Source: Pseudomonas sp. MIACH (lineage in GTDB: Bacteria > Pseudomonadota > Gammaproteobacteria > Pseudomonadales > Pseudomonadaceae). From it: 64,000 nt of DNA. A program made the position numbers and the translations under genes. The notes under the pieces were generated by a model, which was given only the letters and a program-made list of their open reading frames with translations, was not told the DNA's origin and ran no database searches. The stretch lies in assembly GCF_001269925.1 (NCBI RefSeq), contig NZ_LHVO01000053.1, forward strand, positions 351,380-415,379, in the 5' to 3' direction. Positions 33,519 through 42,443 of the stretch are shown here, piece by piece (within the stretch, counting starts at the first letter, position 1; each line of letters opens with the position of its first letter).

Positions 33519-33704
33519 TCAGAAGCGCGACACACTCTTCATCGCCCCAATCAGATACCGCATCGCCACCTGATCGCTTTCGGTCAGGGCGCGATACTGC
33601 GCCAGTAATTCGGCTTCGTCTGAACTCAACCTGCTGCCACGCAAGGACATCCTGCGGGTCAAAAAAGACGCCACCACACCCGCTACACCATAGGACTTGG
33701 CCAT
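33519..33704 (-). CDS. Small hypothetical protein
   Basis: 61-residue basic protein, MAKSYGVAGVVASFLTRRMS ..., helical throughout, with no membrane segment or recognised domain. ATG at 33704 follows AGGAG at ideal spacing, which supports it over the longer frame to 33785. Its C-terminal part (SSDEAELLAQYRALTESDQVAMRYLI) resembles the tail helices often found after small helix-turn-helix domains. Confidence 0.6.
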   Translation of the reverse strand: MAKSYGVAGVVASFLTRRMSLRGSRLSSDEAELLAQYRALTESDQVAMRYLIGAMKSVSRF

Positions 33705-33928
33705 GGACTGTTTCTCCTGATATCGATCAAATACTCCCGGCGCCCACAAACCTTTTCCCGTCAAGCGCAATGCCTGCGCGGACAAACAGACTGACTCCCT
33801 GGGCCAGAAATCAGTCCTACCCTAAGCGTAGAAAGAATCTCGTTACGTGTGGGATTTTTTTAGAGTATTCACTTAAAAAATTACTTCGGTAACAAATACC
33901 TACAACCTCTTCCCACAGCAGCAGGCAG

Positions 33929-33956
33929 AAAAAACCCACCGCTTGAGGGTGGGTTT
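33929..33956 (-). terminator. Intrinsic terminator of the OYE-family gene
   Basis: On the minus strand AAACCCACC-CTCAAGC-GGTGGGTTTTTT, a 9-bp stem with a T run, 20 bases past the stop at 33976. Confidence 0.88.
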
Positions 33957-33975
33957 CGATGGGGCAGATAGGGGA

Positions 33976-35082
33976 TCAATCCCTCAGGTCAGACTCATGA
34001 ATCGGCTGGTCCCGATGGGTCGCCCTCTGGTACTGAGCTGGCCAGATGGCCTTGCGCCCGCCCAGATCATCATCGGCGTGCAACGGCCAGTAGGGATCAC
34101 GCAGTAATTCACGGGCCAGGAAGATGATATCGGCCTGGCAGGTGCGCAGGATGTGCTCAGCCTGGGCCGGTTCGGTGATCATGCCAACGGTGCCGGTGGC
34201 AATACCGGACTCTTTGCGCACACGCTCGGCAAAGCGCGTCTGGTAGCCGGGGCCGGTGGGGATTTCAGCGTTGGCGGCAGTGCCACCGGAGGACACGTCG
34301 ATCAGGTCTACGCCAAGGTCTTTGAGGCGGCGCGCCAGTTCCACGGTTTCATCGGGGTTCCAGCCATCTTCCACCCAGTCGGTGGCCGAGACCCGCACGA
34401 ACAACGGCAAATCCTGGGGCCAGACGTCGCGCACCGCTTCGGTCACTTGCAACACCAGGCGGATACGATTTTCAAACGAGCCGCCGTACTGGTCCTGGCG
34501 CTGGTTGCTGATGGGCGACAGGAACTGATGCAACAAGTAACCATGGGCAGCATGGATTTCCACCACTTCAAACCCGGCGGTCAGGGCGCGCTTGGCCGCC
34601 GCGACAAAGTCGGCAATCACCTGCTGGATCTGCGCTTCATCCAATGGCTTGGGTGGCGTGTGCTGCGGGTCAAAGGCAATCGGCGATGGCCCCACCGGCA
34701 CCCAGCCGCCATCTTCCGGTTTGACGCTGCCATGCTTACCGATCCACGGCCGGTGGGTGCTGGCCTTGCGCCCGGCGTGAGCCAGCTGGATGCCAGCCAC
34801 CGCGCCCTGGGCGGCGATAAAACGCGTGATGCGTTGCAGGGGTTCGATCTGTTCGTCCTGCCACAGGCCCAGGTCTTGGGCAGTGATGCGGCCATCGGCA
34901 GTCACAGCGGTGGCTTCGGTGAATATCAGCCCGGCGCCGCCAACCGCGCGGCTGCCGAGGTGGACCAGGTGCCAGTCATTGGCCAGGCCATCGACGCTTG
35001 AGTATTGGCACATCGGCGACACCGCAATGCGGTTGAGCAGGGTCAATTGGCGCAGGGTATAGGGTTCGAGCAGCTGACTCAT
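33976..35082 (-). CDS. Old-yellow-enzyme family NADH:flavin oxidoreductase (YqjM/XenA-like)
   Basis: 368-residue FMN-dependent ene-reductase that reduces activated C=C bonds with NAD(P)H. Family marks: SPMCQYSS near residue 25 (the YqjM/XenA-class cysteine), QLAHAGRKAS (about 97-106), the His/His pair in EIHAAHGYLLHQFLSP, and NRIRLVLQVTEAVR. The class is thermophilic-like OYE, as in XenA of P. putida, but orthology to XenA itself is not certain, so no symbol is given. A REPIN lies immediately upstream. Confidence 0.9.
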   Translation of the reverse strand: MSQLLEPYTLRQLTLLNRIAVSPMCQYSSVDGLANDWHLVHLGSRAVGGAGLIFTEATAVTADGRITAQDLGLWQDEQIEPLQRITRFIAAQGAVAGIQLAHAGRKASTHRPWIGKHGSVKPEDGGWVPVGPSPIAFDPQHTPPKPLDEAQIQQVIADFVAAAKRALTAGFEVVEIHAAHGYLLHQFLSPISNQRQDQYGGSFENRIRLVLQVTEAVRDVWPQDLPLFVRVSATDWVEDGWNPDETVELARRLKDLGVDLIDVSSGGTAANAEIPTGPGYQTRFAERVRKESGIATGTVGMITEPAQAEHILRTCQADIIFLARELLRDPYWPLHADDDLGGRKAIWPAQYQRATHRDQPIHESDLRD

Positions 35083-35114
35083 GGCGCACCTCTTCTGGGC
35101 TTTTTGGGCACTTC

Positions 35115-35215
35115 TGTAGGAGCGAGCTTGCTCGCGAAAGCCTCATAGGCACCGCGTTTATCAAGGATTGACGCGTTACCGTTGACGTTTTTCGCGGGCA
35201 AGCCCGCGCCTACAC
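35115..35215. repeat. REPIN (second REP family) between OYE gene and kup
   Basis: TGTAGGAGCGAGCTTGCTCGCG at the left and CGCGGGCAAGCCCGCGCCTACA at the right form an inverted REP pair about 100 bp long. This family (TGTAGGAGCGAGCTTGCTCGCG) differs from the GTGGGAGGGGGC family used elsewhere in the window. Confidence 0.82.
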
Positions 35216-35271
35216 AACAGTGCGTAGAGCCTAGTCGACAACAGTGGATTGCACAGGGTTCAGAAGCAAAG

Positions 35272-35294
35272 CGGGAGCCGATTGCCGGCTCCCG
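35272..35294 (-). terminator. Hairpin after kup
   Basis: CGGGAGCCG-ATTGC-CGGCTCCCG, a 9-bp perfect stem 12 bases past the kup stop. The following minus-strand sequence (CTTTGCTTC) is only mildly T-rich. Confidence 0.65.
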
Positions 35295-35305
35295 TGACGC
35301 ACACG

Positions 35306-37207
35306 CTACATCTCGACCTGGGTGCCCAGCTCGATCACCCGGTTGACCGGGAGCTTGAAAAACCGCAGGTTGCCGTTGGCGTTCTTGAGCATGAAGGCGA
35401 ACAAGGCTTCGCGCCAACGGGCCATGCCCTTGATGCGCGAGGCGATCACCGTTTCACGGCTGAGGAAATACGTGGTCCGCATCGGACTGAAGTCCAGGTC
35501 GTCCAAATGGCACAGTTTCAGCGCTTCGGGCACGTCCGGCTCATCAGTGAAGCCAAAGTGCAGGATCACCCGGAAGAACCCTTCGCCATAGGCATCCACC
35601 TCAAAACGTCGTGCGGCGGGTACGCGCGGAATGTCTTCGTAGACCACCGTCAGCAGCACCACTTGCGCATGCAGCACCTGGTTATGCAACAGGTTGTGCA
35701 ACAGCGCATGGGGCACGGCGTCCGGGCGGGCGGTGAGGAACACTGCCGTGCCCTGCACGCGATGCGGCGGCTGCATGCGAATACTGCTGATAAAGATCGG
35801 CAGCGGCAGGCCACCTTCGTCAAGGCGATCAACGAGCAATTGCTTGCCGCGCTTCCAGGTGGTCATCAGCACGAACAGCACAATCCCCGCCAATACCGGG
35901 AAGGCACCGCCCTGGATGATCTTCGGCACGTTGGCGGCGAAGTACAGCCCGTCCACCAGCAGGCAGCAGACCAGTACCGGCACGGCCAGAATGGGTGGCC
36001 ATTTCCACAGCAGCAACATCACCGCCGAGACCAGGATGGTGGTCATCAGCATGGTGCCGGTCACAGCCACGCCGTAGGCCGAGGCCAGTGCGTTGGAGGA
36101 CTCGAAGCCCAGCACCAGCAGGATCACGCCGACCATCAGCGACCAGTTCACCGCGCCGATGTAGATCTGGCCCTGTTCGGCGCTGGAGGTGTGCTGGATA
36201 TGCATGCGCGGGATGTAACCCAGCTGGATCGCCTGGCGCGTCAATGAGAACGCGCCGGAAATCACCGCCTGGGACGCAATCACCGTAGCCAGGGTCGACA
36301 ACACCACCAACGGGATCAGCGCCCAACTCGGCGCCAGCAGGTAGAAAGGGTTGCGTGCGGCTTCTGGATCGCCCAGCAGCATGGCGCCCTGGCCGAAATA
36401 GTTGAGCACCAGCGCCGGCAATACCAGGATGAACCAGGCGCGGGCGATGGGCTTGCGGCCGAAGTGGCCCATGTCGGCATACAGCGCTTCGGCACCGGTC
36501 AACGCCAGCACCACTGCACCCAGGATGGCCACGCCGATGCCTGGGTGAGCCTCGAAGAAACGCACGGCCCACATCGGGTTCAACGCCTTGAGCACTTCAG
36601 GATGCTGGACGATGCCATAGATGCCCAGGCCACCCAGCACCAGGAACCACGTCACCATCACCGGTCCGAAAAGCTTGCCGATGCGGTCAGTGCCGTGTTT
36701 TTGGATCAGGAACAGCGCCACCAGCACCACCAGTGCAATCGGCACGACCCACTTTTCCAGGCCGTCGAACGCCAGCTCCAGGCCTTCTACCGCCGACAAT
36801 ACGGAAATTGCCGGGGTGATCATGCTGTCGCCATAAAACAGCGCCGCGCCACACAGGCCGCAGACCACCAGGAAACTGCGCAGCTTCTTGCGCTCGCCTG
36901 CCGCCCGTCGCGCCAAGGCAGTCAACGCCATAATGCCGCCCTCGCCCTGGTTGTCGGCGCGCAGCACGAACAGCATGTATTTGATCGATACGACCCAGAT
37001 CAGCGACCAGAAGATCAGCGCCAAAATCCCCAACACGCCGTCATGGTTGACTTGGACCCCATAACCGCCGGTGAACACTTCTTTAAGGGTATAGAGCGGA
37101 CTGGTGCCGATATCGCCGTAAACCACCCCGACTGCTGCCACCAACATGCCAATCGGCTTTGTGTTGGATTGCTCGGCACCTGCTGCCTGACTACTTGCCT
37201 GACCCAT
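35306..37207 (-). CDS. kup: Low-affinity potassium uptake protein Kup
   Basis: Proton-coupled K+ importer of the KUP/HAK/KT family in the inner membrane. The 633-residue protein has about twelve membrane helices in the first ~430 residues, starting GMLVAAVGVVYGDIGTSPLYTL (the family signature at about 20-41), and a ~190-residue cytoplasmic C-terminal domain. ATG at 37207; the frame runs one codon further to a TTG. It is divergent from rimO with a 289-bp shared upstream region. Confidence 0.95.
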   Translation of the reverse strand: MGQASSQAAGAEQSNTKPIGMLVAAVGVVYGDIGTSPLYTLKEVFTGGYGVQVNHDGVLGILALIFWSLIWVVSIKYMLFVLRADNQGEGGIMALTALARRAAGERKKLRSFLVVCGLCGAALFYGDSMITPAISVLSAVEGLELAFDGLEKWVVPIALVVLVALFLIQKHGTDRIGKLFGPVMVTWFLVLGGLGIYGIVQHPEVLKALNPMWAVRFFEAHPGIGVAILGAVVLALTGAEALYADMGHFGRKPIARAWFILVLPALVLNYFGQGAMLLGDPEAARNPFYLLAPSWALIPLVVLSTLATVIASQAVISGAFSLTRQAIQLGYIPRMHIQHTSSAEQGQIYIGAVNWSLMVGVILLVLGFESSNALASAYGVAVTGTMLMTTILVSAVMLLLWKWPPILAVPVLVCCLLVDGLYFAANVPKIIQGGAFPVLAGIVLFVLMTTWKRGKQLLVDRLDEGGLPLPIFISSIRMQPPHRVQGTAVFLTARPDAVPHALLHNLLHNQVLHAQVVLLTVVYEDIPRVPAARRFEVDAYGEGFFRVILHFGFTDEPDVPEALKLCHLDDLDFSPMRTTYFLSRETVIASRIKGMARWREALFAFMLKNANGNLRFFKLPVNRVIELGTQVEM

Positions 37208-37496
37208 CAACCACTCCTGCCCTTTGACCTGAGGTCTCTTATAAACAACGCGTCTAAGCTGACCCTAGCATGCGCTGTTTTACTTCTCGTAACAGACGTT
37301 TTATTGACCCAAGGGTTTTACCCGTGGGCAACGGCGCGAAGCATAGCGCAGCACTCGTCGCATTTCCCTGCATAAAGCTGGTCAAGTGCGTTGCCCGTCG
37401 CTAGAATTGCGCACTTTTTGATCAGAGGCGCAGCAAGCGCCCGTCCGCAGCCCTGTCGTGCCCGACTGGCGGCGTCATTCAATACCGAGGTTAGAC

Positions 37497-38837
37497 ATGT
37501 CCACCACCATCGCAAAAGCCAACCCCAAGGTTGGCTTTGTTTCCCTGGGTTGCCCGAAGGCGCTCGTCGATTCCGAGCGCATCCTCACGCAACTGCGTAT
37601 GGAAGGCTATGACGTTGTGTCCACTTACCAGGACGCTGATGTGGTGGTGGTCAACACCTGCGGCTTCATCGACTCGGCCAAGGCAGAGTCCCTGGAAGTG
37701 ATCGGCGAAGCCATCAAGGAAAACGGCAAGGTCATCGTGACCGGCTGCATGGGGGTGGAAGAAGGCAATATCCGCAACGTGCACCCAAGCGTGCTGGCCG
37801 TGACCGGCCCGCAGCAGTACGAGCAGGTGGTCAATGCCGTGCACCAGGTGGTGCCACCGCGCCAGGATCACAACCCGCTGATCGACCTGGTACCGCCGCA
37901 AGGCATCAAGCTGACCCCGCGTCACTATGCGTACCTGAAGATCTCCGAAGGCTGCAACCACAGCTGCAGCTTCTGCATCATCCCGTCGATGCGCGGCAAG
38001 CTGGTCAGCCGTCCGGTGGGTGACGTGCTCGACGAGGCCCAGCGCCTGGTCAAATCCGGCGTCAAAGAGCTGCTGGTGATCTCCCAGGACACCAGCGCCT
38101 ACGGCGTCGACGTGAAATACCGCACTGGCTTCTGGAACGGCGCGCCGGTGAAAACCCGCATGACCGAACTCTGCGAAGCCCTCAGCAGCCTGGGCGTGTG
38201 GGTGCGCCTGCACTACGTCTACCCGTACCCGCATGTGGACGAGCTGATCCCGTTGATGGCTGCCGGCAAGATCCTGCCGTACCTGGACATCCCGTTCCAG
38301 CACGCCAGCCCGAAAGTGCTCAAGGCCATGAAACGCCCAGCCTTCGAAGACAAGACCCTGGCGCGTATCAAGAACTGGCGCGAGATCTGCCCCGAGCTGA
38401 TCATCCGCTCGACCTTCATCGTCGGCTTCCCCGGCGAAACCGAAGAAGACTTCCAGTACCTGCTGGACTGGCTGACCGAAGCGCAACTGGATCGTGTGGG
38501 TTGCTTCCAGTACTCGCCCGTGGAAGGTGCCCCGGCCAACCTGCTCGACCTGGCCGTGGTCCCGGATGACGTCAAGCAGGACCGTTGGGAGCGCTTCATG
38601 GCGCACCAGCAGGCGATCAGCTCGGCGCGCCTGCAACTGCGTATCGGCAAGGAAATCGAAGTACTGATCGACGAAGTCGACGAGCAAGGCGCAGTCGGCC
38701 GTTGCTTCTTCGATGCACCGGAAATCGACGGTAACGTGTTTATCGACGATGCCAGCGGCCTGAAGCCAGGTGACAAGGTCTGGTGCACCGTGACCGACGC
38801 TGATGAATACGATCTGTGGGCTGAAAAGCGCGACTGA
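37497..38837 (+). CDS. rimO: Ribosomal protein S12 methylthiotransferase RimO
   Basis: Radical-SAM enzyme that adds a methylthio group to Asp88 of ribosomal protein S12. The 446-residue protein has the N-terminal UPF0004 domain with three cluster cysteines (SLGCPKALVDSE, VNTCGFID, TGCMGVEEG), the radical-SAM motif CNHSCSFC (about 151-158) and a C-terminal TRAM domain. ATG at 37497 was chosen over 37458 because it gives the conserved start. A strong terminator follows. Confidence 0.96.
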   Translation: MSTTIAKANPKVGFVSLGCPKALVDSERILTQLRMEGYDVVSTYQDADVVVVNTCGFIDSAKAESLEVIGEAIKENGKVIVTGCMGVEEGNIRNVHPSVLAVTGPQQYEQVVNAVHQVVPPRQDHNPLIDLVPPQGIKLTPRHYAYLKISEGCNHSCSFCIIPSMRGKLVSRPVGDVLDEAQRLVKSGVKELLVISQDTSAYGVDVKYRTGFWNGAPVKTRMTELCEALSSLGVWVRLHYVYPYPHVDELIPLMAAGKILPYLDIPFQHASPKVLKAMKRPAFEDKTLARIKNWREICPELIIRSTFIVGFPGETEEDFQYLLDWLTEAQLDRVGCFQYSPVEGAPANLLDLAVVPDDVKQDRWERFMAHQQAISSARLQLRIGKEIEVLIDEVDEQGAVGRCFFDAPEIDGNVFIDDASGLKPGDKVWCTVTDADEYDLWAEKRD

Positions 38838-38850
38838 TCGAAAAAACTTG

Positions 38851-38887
38851 AAAAGCCCTGCCTCTGGACAAGATGCGGGGCTTTTTT
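38851..38887 (+). terminator. Intrinsic terminator of rimO
   Basis: AAAGCCCTGC...GCGGGGCTTTTTT: a 10-bp stem (one G-T pair) with T run, starting about 13 bases past the rimO stop. Confidence 0.9.
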
Positions 38888-38937
38888 AGGTCTATCGTTT
38901 TGCCCATCAACGCCAATCATGGCAAGGGGCAGCAGGC

Positions 38938-39411
38938 ATGCGCCAGCATTCGGTTATCCACACACCTAAAGCCAGCGACTACGTAGAGTTGGCGCGCATC
39001 TGGGAGGCCTCGGTGCGGGCCACCCATGATTTTTTGCCGGACAGTTATATCGTGCGACTGAAAAATCTGCTGCTGACCCGCTACCTGGATTCGGTGATGC
39101 TGATCTGCACCAAAGACGCACGCCAACGTATCAGCGGGTTCGCCGGGGTGGCGTGCGGCAAGGTGGAAATGCTGTTTATAGACCCGGCATACCGGGGCCA
39201 GGGCCTCGGCCGGCAGTTGCTGCGTTATGCGATCGACTGCATGAATGCCGACGAGCTGGACGTTAACGAGCAGAATCCCCAAGCGCTGGGATTCTATTTC
39301 AAGCAGGGTTTCGAAGTGGTCGGACGCACCGAGCATGACGGCCTGGGGCAGCCTTATCCACTGCTGCACCTGCGCTTGCGCCAGCCACAACAACAGGCCC
39401 GCCAGGGCTAA
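38938..39411 (+). CDS. GNAT-family N-acetyltransferase (YjaB-like)
   Basis: 157-residue acetyl-CoA-dependent acyltransferase. The GNAT core has the CoA pyrophosphate loop YRGQGLGRQLL (about 87-97), motif D/A strands (VEMLFIDPAYRG) and the C-terminal NPQALGFYFKQGFEVVGR that is typical of YjaB-type enzymes. Substrate unknown. ATG at 38938 follows a GGGGCAG-type site. Confidence 0.88.
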   Translation: MRQHSVIHTPKASDYVELARIWEASVRATHDFLPDSYIVRLKNLLLTRYLDSVMLICTKDARQRISGFAGVACGKVEMLFIDPAYRGQGLGRQLLRYAIDCMNADELDVNEQNPQALGFYFKQGFEVVGRTEHDGLGQPYPLLHLRLRQPQQQARQG

Positions 39412-39482
39412 ATGAAATGGGGTCGGGATTAACCGCGCCCACACAGGTACAATAGCCGCCCCCTTTTGTTACGGCCCTTGTC

Positions 39483-40193
39483 ATGACTGACCCCATACGC
39501 CTCTCCAAACGCCTTATCGAACTGGTCGGTTGCTCCCGTCGGGAGGCTGAGCTGTTTATCGAAGGCGGCTGGGTCTCGGTGGACGGTGAAGTGATCGACG
39601 AACCGCAATTCAAGATCACCACCCAGAAGGTCGAACTGGACCCAGAGGCCAAGGCCACCGCGCCAGAGCCGGTGACCATCCTGTTCCATGCCCCGGTTGG
39701 TGTCGATGCCGAGACGGCAATGGCCTCGATCAGCGCCGAAACCCTGTCCGAAGAACACCGCTTCAGCAAGCGTCCGCTCAAGGGCCATTTCCTGCGCCTG
39801 ACCGCCAGCGCCGACCTGCAAGCCAAGGCCAGCGGCCTGTTGGTGTTTACCCAGGACTGGAAGATTCTGCGCAAGTTGACCGCCGATGCCGCCAAGATCG
39901 AGCAGGAATACGTGGTAGAGGTTGAAGGCGACATGGTTGCCCACGGCCTCAACCGCCTGAACCACGGCCTGACCTACAAAGGCAAAGAGCTGCCAGCCGT
40001 AAAAGCCAGCTGGCAGAACGAAAATCGCCTGCGCTTTGCGATGAAAAACCCGCAACCGGGCGTGATCGCCCTGTTCTGCGAAGCCGTTGGCCTGAAGGTC
40101 ATCGCCATCCGCCGCATTCGTATCGGCGGCGTGTCCATCGGCAAAGTGCCAGTTGGCCAATGGCGTTACCTGTCCGGCAAAGAGAAGTTCTAA
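39483..40193 (+). CDS. RsuA/RluF-type pseudouridine synthase homologue, catalytic Asp replaced
   Basis: 236-residue protein with an N-terminal S4 RNA-binding domain (about 5-60, RLSKRLIELVGCSRREAELFIEGGWVSV) and a C-terminal RsuA/RluF-like fold. In active enzymes the motif reads GRLDxxTSGLL. Here the aligned segment is ADLQAKASGLL, so the catalytic Asp aligns with Gln113 and the Thr with Ala116; the nearest Asp (111) is two residues off. Other blocks (EQEYVVEV, GLTYKGKELP, RRIRIGGVSIGKVPVGQWRYLS) are kept. It may bind RNA without isomerising uridine. Usual database name would be rRNA pseudouridine synthase. Confidence 0.85.
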   Translation: MTDPIRLSKRLIELVGCSRREAELFIEGGWVSVDGEVIDEPQFKITTQKVELDPEAKATAPEPVTILFHAPVGVDAETAMASISAETLSEEHRFSKRPLKGHFLRLTASADLQAKASGLLVFTQDWKILRKLTADAAKIEQEYVVEVEGDMVAHGLNRLNHGLTYKGKELPAVKASWQNENRLRFAMKNPQPGVIALFCEAVGLKVIAIRRIRIGGVSIGKVPVGQWRYLSGKEKF

Positions 40194-40261
40194 GCCGCCT
40201 CCCCTTTCCAGGCACCGCCCCACCCGGCGGCGCCCACCGTTGAAAACCAGGATTGCCCACC

Positions 40262-40723
40262 ATGATTCACAATGACGTACTGCGCAGCGTGCGCTACATG
40301 CTCGACATCAGCGACAACAAGATGGTCGAGCTCATCAAGCTCGGCGGCATGGACGTGACCAAGGAAGACCTGCTGACTTACCTCAAGAAAGACGAGGAAG
40401 AGGGCTTTGTGTTCTGCCCGGATGACGTCATGGCCCACTTCCTCGATGGCTTGGTGATTTTCAAGCGCGGCAAGGACGAAAGCCGTCCGCCGCAGCCGAT
40501 CGAAACGCCGGTGACCAACAACATCATCCTCAAGAAGCTGCGCGTGGCCTTCGAACTTAAGGAAGACGACATGCACGCCATCCTCAAGGCTGCCGAATTC
40601 CCGGTGTCCAAACCTGAGCTGAGCGCGCTGTTCCGCAAGTTCGGCCACACCAACTACCGCACCTGTGGCGACCAGTTGCTGCGCAACTTCCTCAAGGGCC
40701 TGACGCTGCGGGTTCGCGCGTAA
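40262..40723 (+). CDS. DUF1456 protein (YehS-like)
   Basis: 153-residue cytoplasmic protein made of two DUF1456 repeats (about 3-68 and 85-150). Each repeat starts N-x-x-LxxVRxMLDIxxxxM or NNIILKKLRVAFELKEDDM and ends in an FLxGL segment. ATG at 40262 was preferred to the TTG at 40253. E. coli YehS is the best-known relative; no biochemical role is established. It lies 68 bases after the pseudouridine-synthase-like gene and 3 bases before trmO, so an operon is likely. Confidence 0.88.
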   Translation: MIHNDVLRSVRYMLDISDNKMVELIKLGGMDVTKEDLLTYLKKDEEEGFVFCPDDVMAHFLDGLVIFKRGKDESRPPQPIETPVTNNIILKKLRVAFELKEDDMHAILKAAEFPVSKPELSALFRKFGHTNYRTCGDQLLRNFLKGLTLRVRA

Positions 40724-40726
40724 GCC

Positions 40727-41422
40727 ATGAGTTACCAGGTCTCGCCCGTCGGCTTCGTACGCTCCTGCTTCAAGGAGAAGTTCGCCATCCCGCGCCAACC
40801 GCAACTGGCGCCTGCCGCGCGGGGCGTGCTGGAGTTGGTGGCGCCGTTCGACCAGGGTGAAGCGGTACAGGGCCTGGAGCAGGTCAGCCACGTGTGGCTG
40901 TTGTTTCTGTTCCACCAGGCCTTGGAAGACAAGCCCCGCCTGAAAGTACGCCCGCCCCGCCTGGGCGGCAACACGTCCATGGGCGTGTTTGCGACCCGCG
41001 CGACTCATCGGCCCAACGGGATTGGCCAGTCAGTGGTCAAGCTGGACAAGGTCGAGCCGGGGCGGCTGTGGATTTCCGGGATCGATTTGCTCGATGGCAC
41101 ACCGGTATTGGATATCAAGCCGTATGTGCCCTACGCCGACATCATCGACACGGCCACCAACAACATCGCCAGCGGTGCGCCGCAGCTGATTGCCGTGCAG
41201 TGGCTGAAGACGGCGCTGCAGCAGGCACAAGGCCACGCCCAGCGCCTTGGGGAGCCATTGGTGGAGTTGATCGATCAGTGCCTGGCACAGGATCCACGGC
41301 CGGCGTACCAGACGCCAGGGCCGGAGCGCGAATACGGGGCGCAGTTCTGGGATGTGGATGTGCGCTGGCACTATCCTGAGGCTGGGATGATTTGTGTGTT
41401 GGAAGTGGTTCCGGCGGGATAA
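40727..41422 (+). CDS. trmO: tRNA (N6-threonylcarbamoyladenosine-37 N6)-methyltransferase TrmO
   Basis: SAM-dependent enzyme converting t6A37 to m6t6A37 in tRNA-Thr. The 231-residue protein has the TsaA/TrmO beta-barrel domain (about 1-145) with LGGNTSMGVFATRATHRPNGIGQ, the family signature for SAM binding, and a C-terminal domain with a late YGAQFWDVDVRWH. It starts 3 bases after the DUF1456 gene. The substrate modification t6A depends on TsaB, encoded at 8.5-9.2 kb in this window. Confidence 0.93.
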   Translation: MSYQVSPVGFVRSCFKEKFAIPRQPQLAPAARGVLELVAPFDQGEAVQGLEQVSHVWLLFLFHQALEDKPRLKVRPPRLGGNTSMGVFATRATHRPNGIGQSVVKLDKVEPGRLWISGIDLLDGTPVLDIKPYVPYADIIDTATNNIASGAPQLIAVQWLKTALQQAQGHAQRLGEPLVELIDQCLAQDPRPAYQTPGPEREYGAQFWDVDVRWHYPEAGMICVLEVVPAG

Positions 41423-41435
41423 ACCGGAAACCCAA

Positions 41436-41525
41436 TGTGGGAGGGGGCTTGCTCCCGATGGCAGTGGATCAGTCAACTTGTATATCGACTGACCCACCGC
41501 CATCGGGAGCAAGCCCCCTCCCACA
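41436..41525. repeat. REPIN, near-perfect inverted REP pair
   Basis: TGTGGGAGGGGGCTTGCTCCCGATGGC and its reverse complement GCCATCGGGAGCAAGCCCCCTCCCACA flank a ~36-bp centre with its own dyad (GTCAACTTGTATATCGACTGAC). The arms are essentially perfect over 27 bases, so this copy looks recent or recently corrected. It sits between convergent trmO and fpr. Confidence 0.92.
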
Positions 41526-41538
41526 TTTTTTACCGCAG

Positions 41539-42318
41539 TTATTTCTCGACGAACGCGCGCTCGATCAAGTAATCACCCGGCTCACGCATGCGTGGCGAAA
41601 CCTTCAGGCCGAAGCTGTTCAGCACTTCGCTGGTCTCGTCCAACATGCTTGGGCTGCCGCACAGCATGGCGCGGTCGTCCTCGGGGTTGATCGGTGGCAG
41701 GCCGATGTCGCTGAACAGCTTGCCGCTGCGCATCAGGTCGGTCAGGCGGCCTTCGTTTTCGAATGGCTCGCGGGTCACGGTCGGGTAGTAGATCAACTTG
41801 TCACGCAGGGCCTCGCCGAAGAACTCGTTCTGCGGCAGGTGCTCGGTGATGAATTCGCGGTAAGCGACTTCGTTGACGTAACGCACGCCGTGGCACAGGA
41901 TCACTTTTTCGAAACGCTCGTAGGTTTCCGGGTCCTGGATCACGCTCATGAATGGAGCAAGGCCAGTACCGGTGCTGAGCAGGTACAGGTGTTTGCCCGG
42001 CTTCAAATCGTCAAGCACCAGGGTGCCTGTCGGTTTTTTGCTGATGATGATCTCGTCGCCTTCCTTCAAGTGCTGCAATTGGGAAGTCAGCGGGCCATCC
42101 GGCACCTTGATGCTGAAGAACTCCAGATGCTCTTCCCAGTTCGGGCTGGCAATGGAGTAAGCGCGCATGAGCGGGCGGCCGTTGGGCTGTTGCAGGCCGA
42201 TCATCACGAACTGACCGTTCTCGAAGCGCAGGCCCGGATCGCGGGTGCACTTGAAGCTGAACAGAGTGTCGTTCCAGTGATGAACACTGAGGACACGCTC
42301 GTGGTTCATGTTGCTCAT
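41539..42318 (-). CDS. fpr: Ferredoxin-NADP+ reductase
   Basis: FAD flavoprotein moving electrons between NADPH and ferredoxin or flavodoxin, important in oxidative stress and iron homeostasis. The 259-residue protein has RAYSIASP (FAD binding, about 52-59), GTGLAPFMS (NADPH-binding, about 115-123), and an aromatic-free C-terminus ending VEK as in bacterial subclass I reductases of pseudomonads. ATG at 42318 was used; MNHER at 42309 is possible. It is divergent from the LysR gene finR, its known activator in P. putida. Confidence 0.95.
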   Translation of the reverse strand: MSNMNHERVLSVHHWNDTLFSFKCTRDPGLRFENGQFVMIGLQQPNGRPLMRAYSIASPNWEEHLEFFSIKVPDGPLTSQLQHLKEGDEIIISKKPTGTLVLDDLKPGKHLYLLSTGTGLAPFMSVIQDPETYERFEKVILCHGVRYVNEVAYREFITEHLPQNEFFGEALRDKLIYYPTVTREPFENEGRLTDLMRSGKLFSDIGLPPINPEDDRAMLCGSPSMLDETSEVLNSFGLKVSPRMREPGDYLIERAFVEK

Positions 42319-42443
42319 GTACGGGGGACTCCTGGAAATGGGTCTGCGCCAAAGGTGTAGATGCGCAATTGCACAGCATTCTAATGGCGGCGACAATATC
42401 TGTTAACTGGATTATTAAGATAAGGGTTATCGGTTATATCGAT

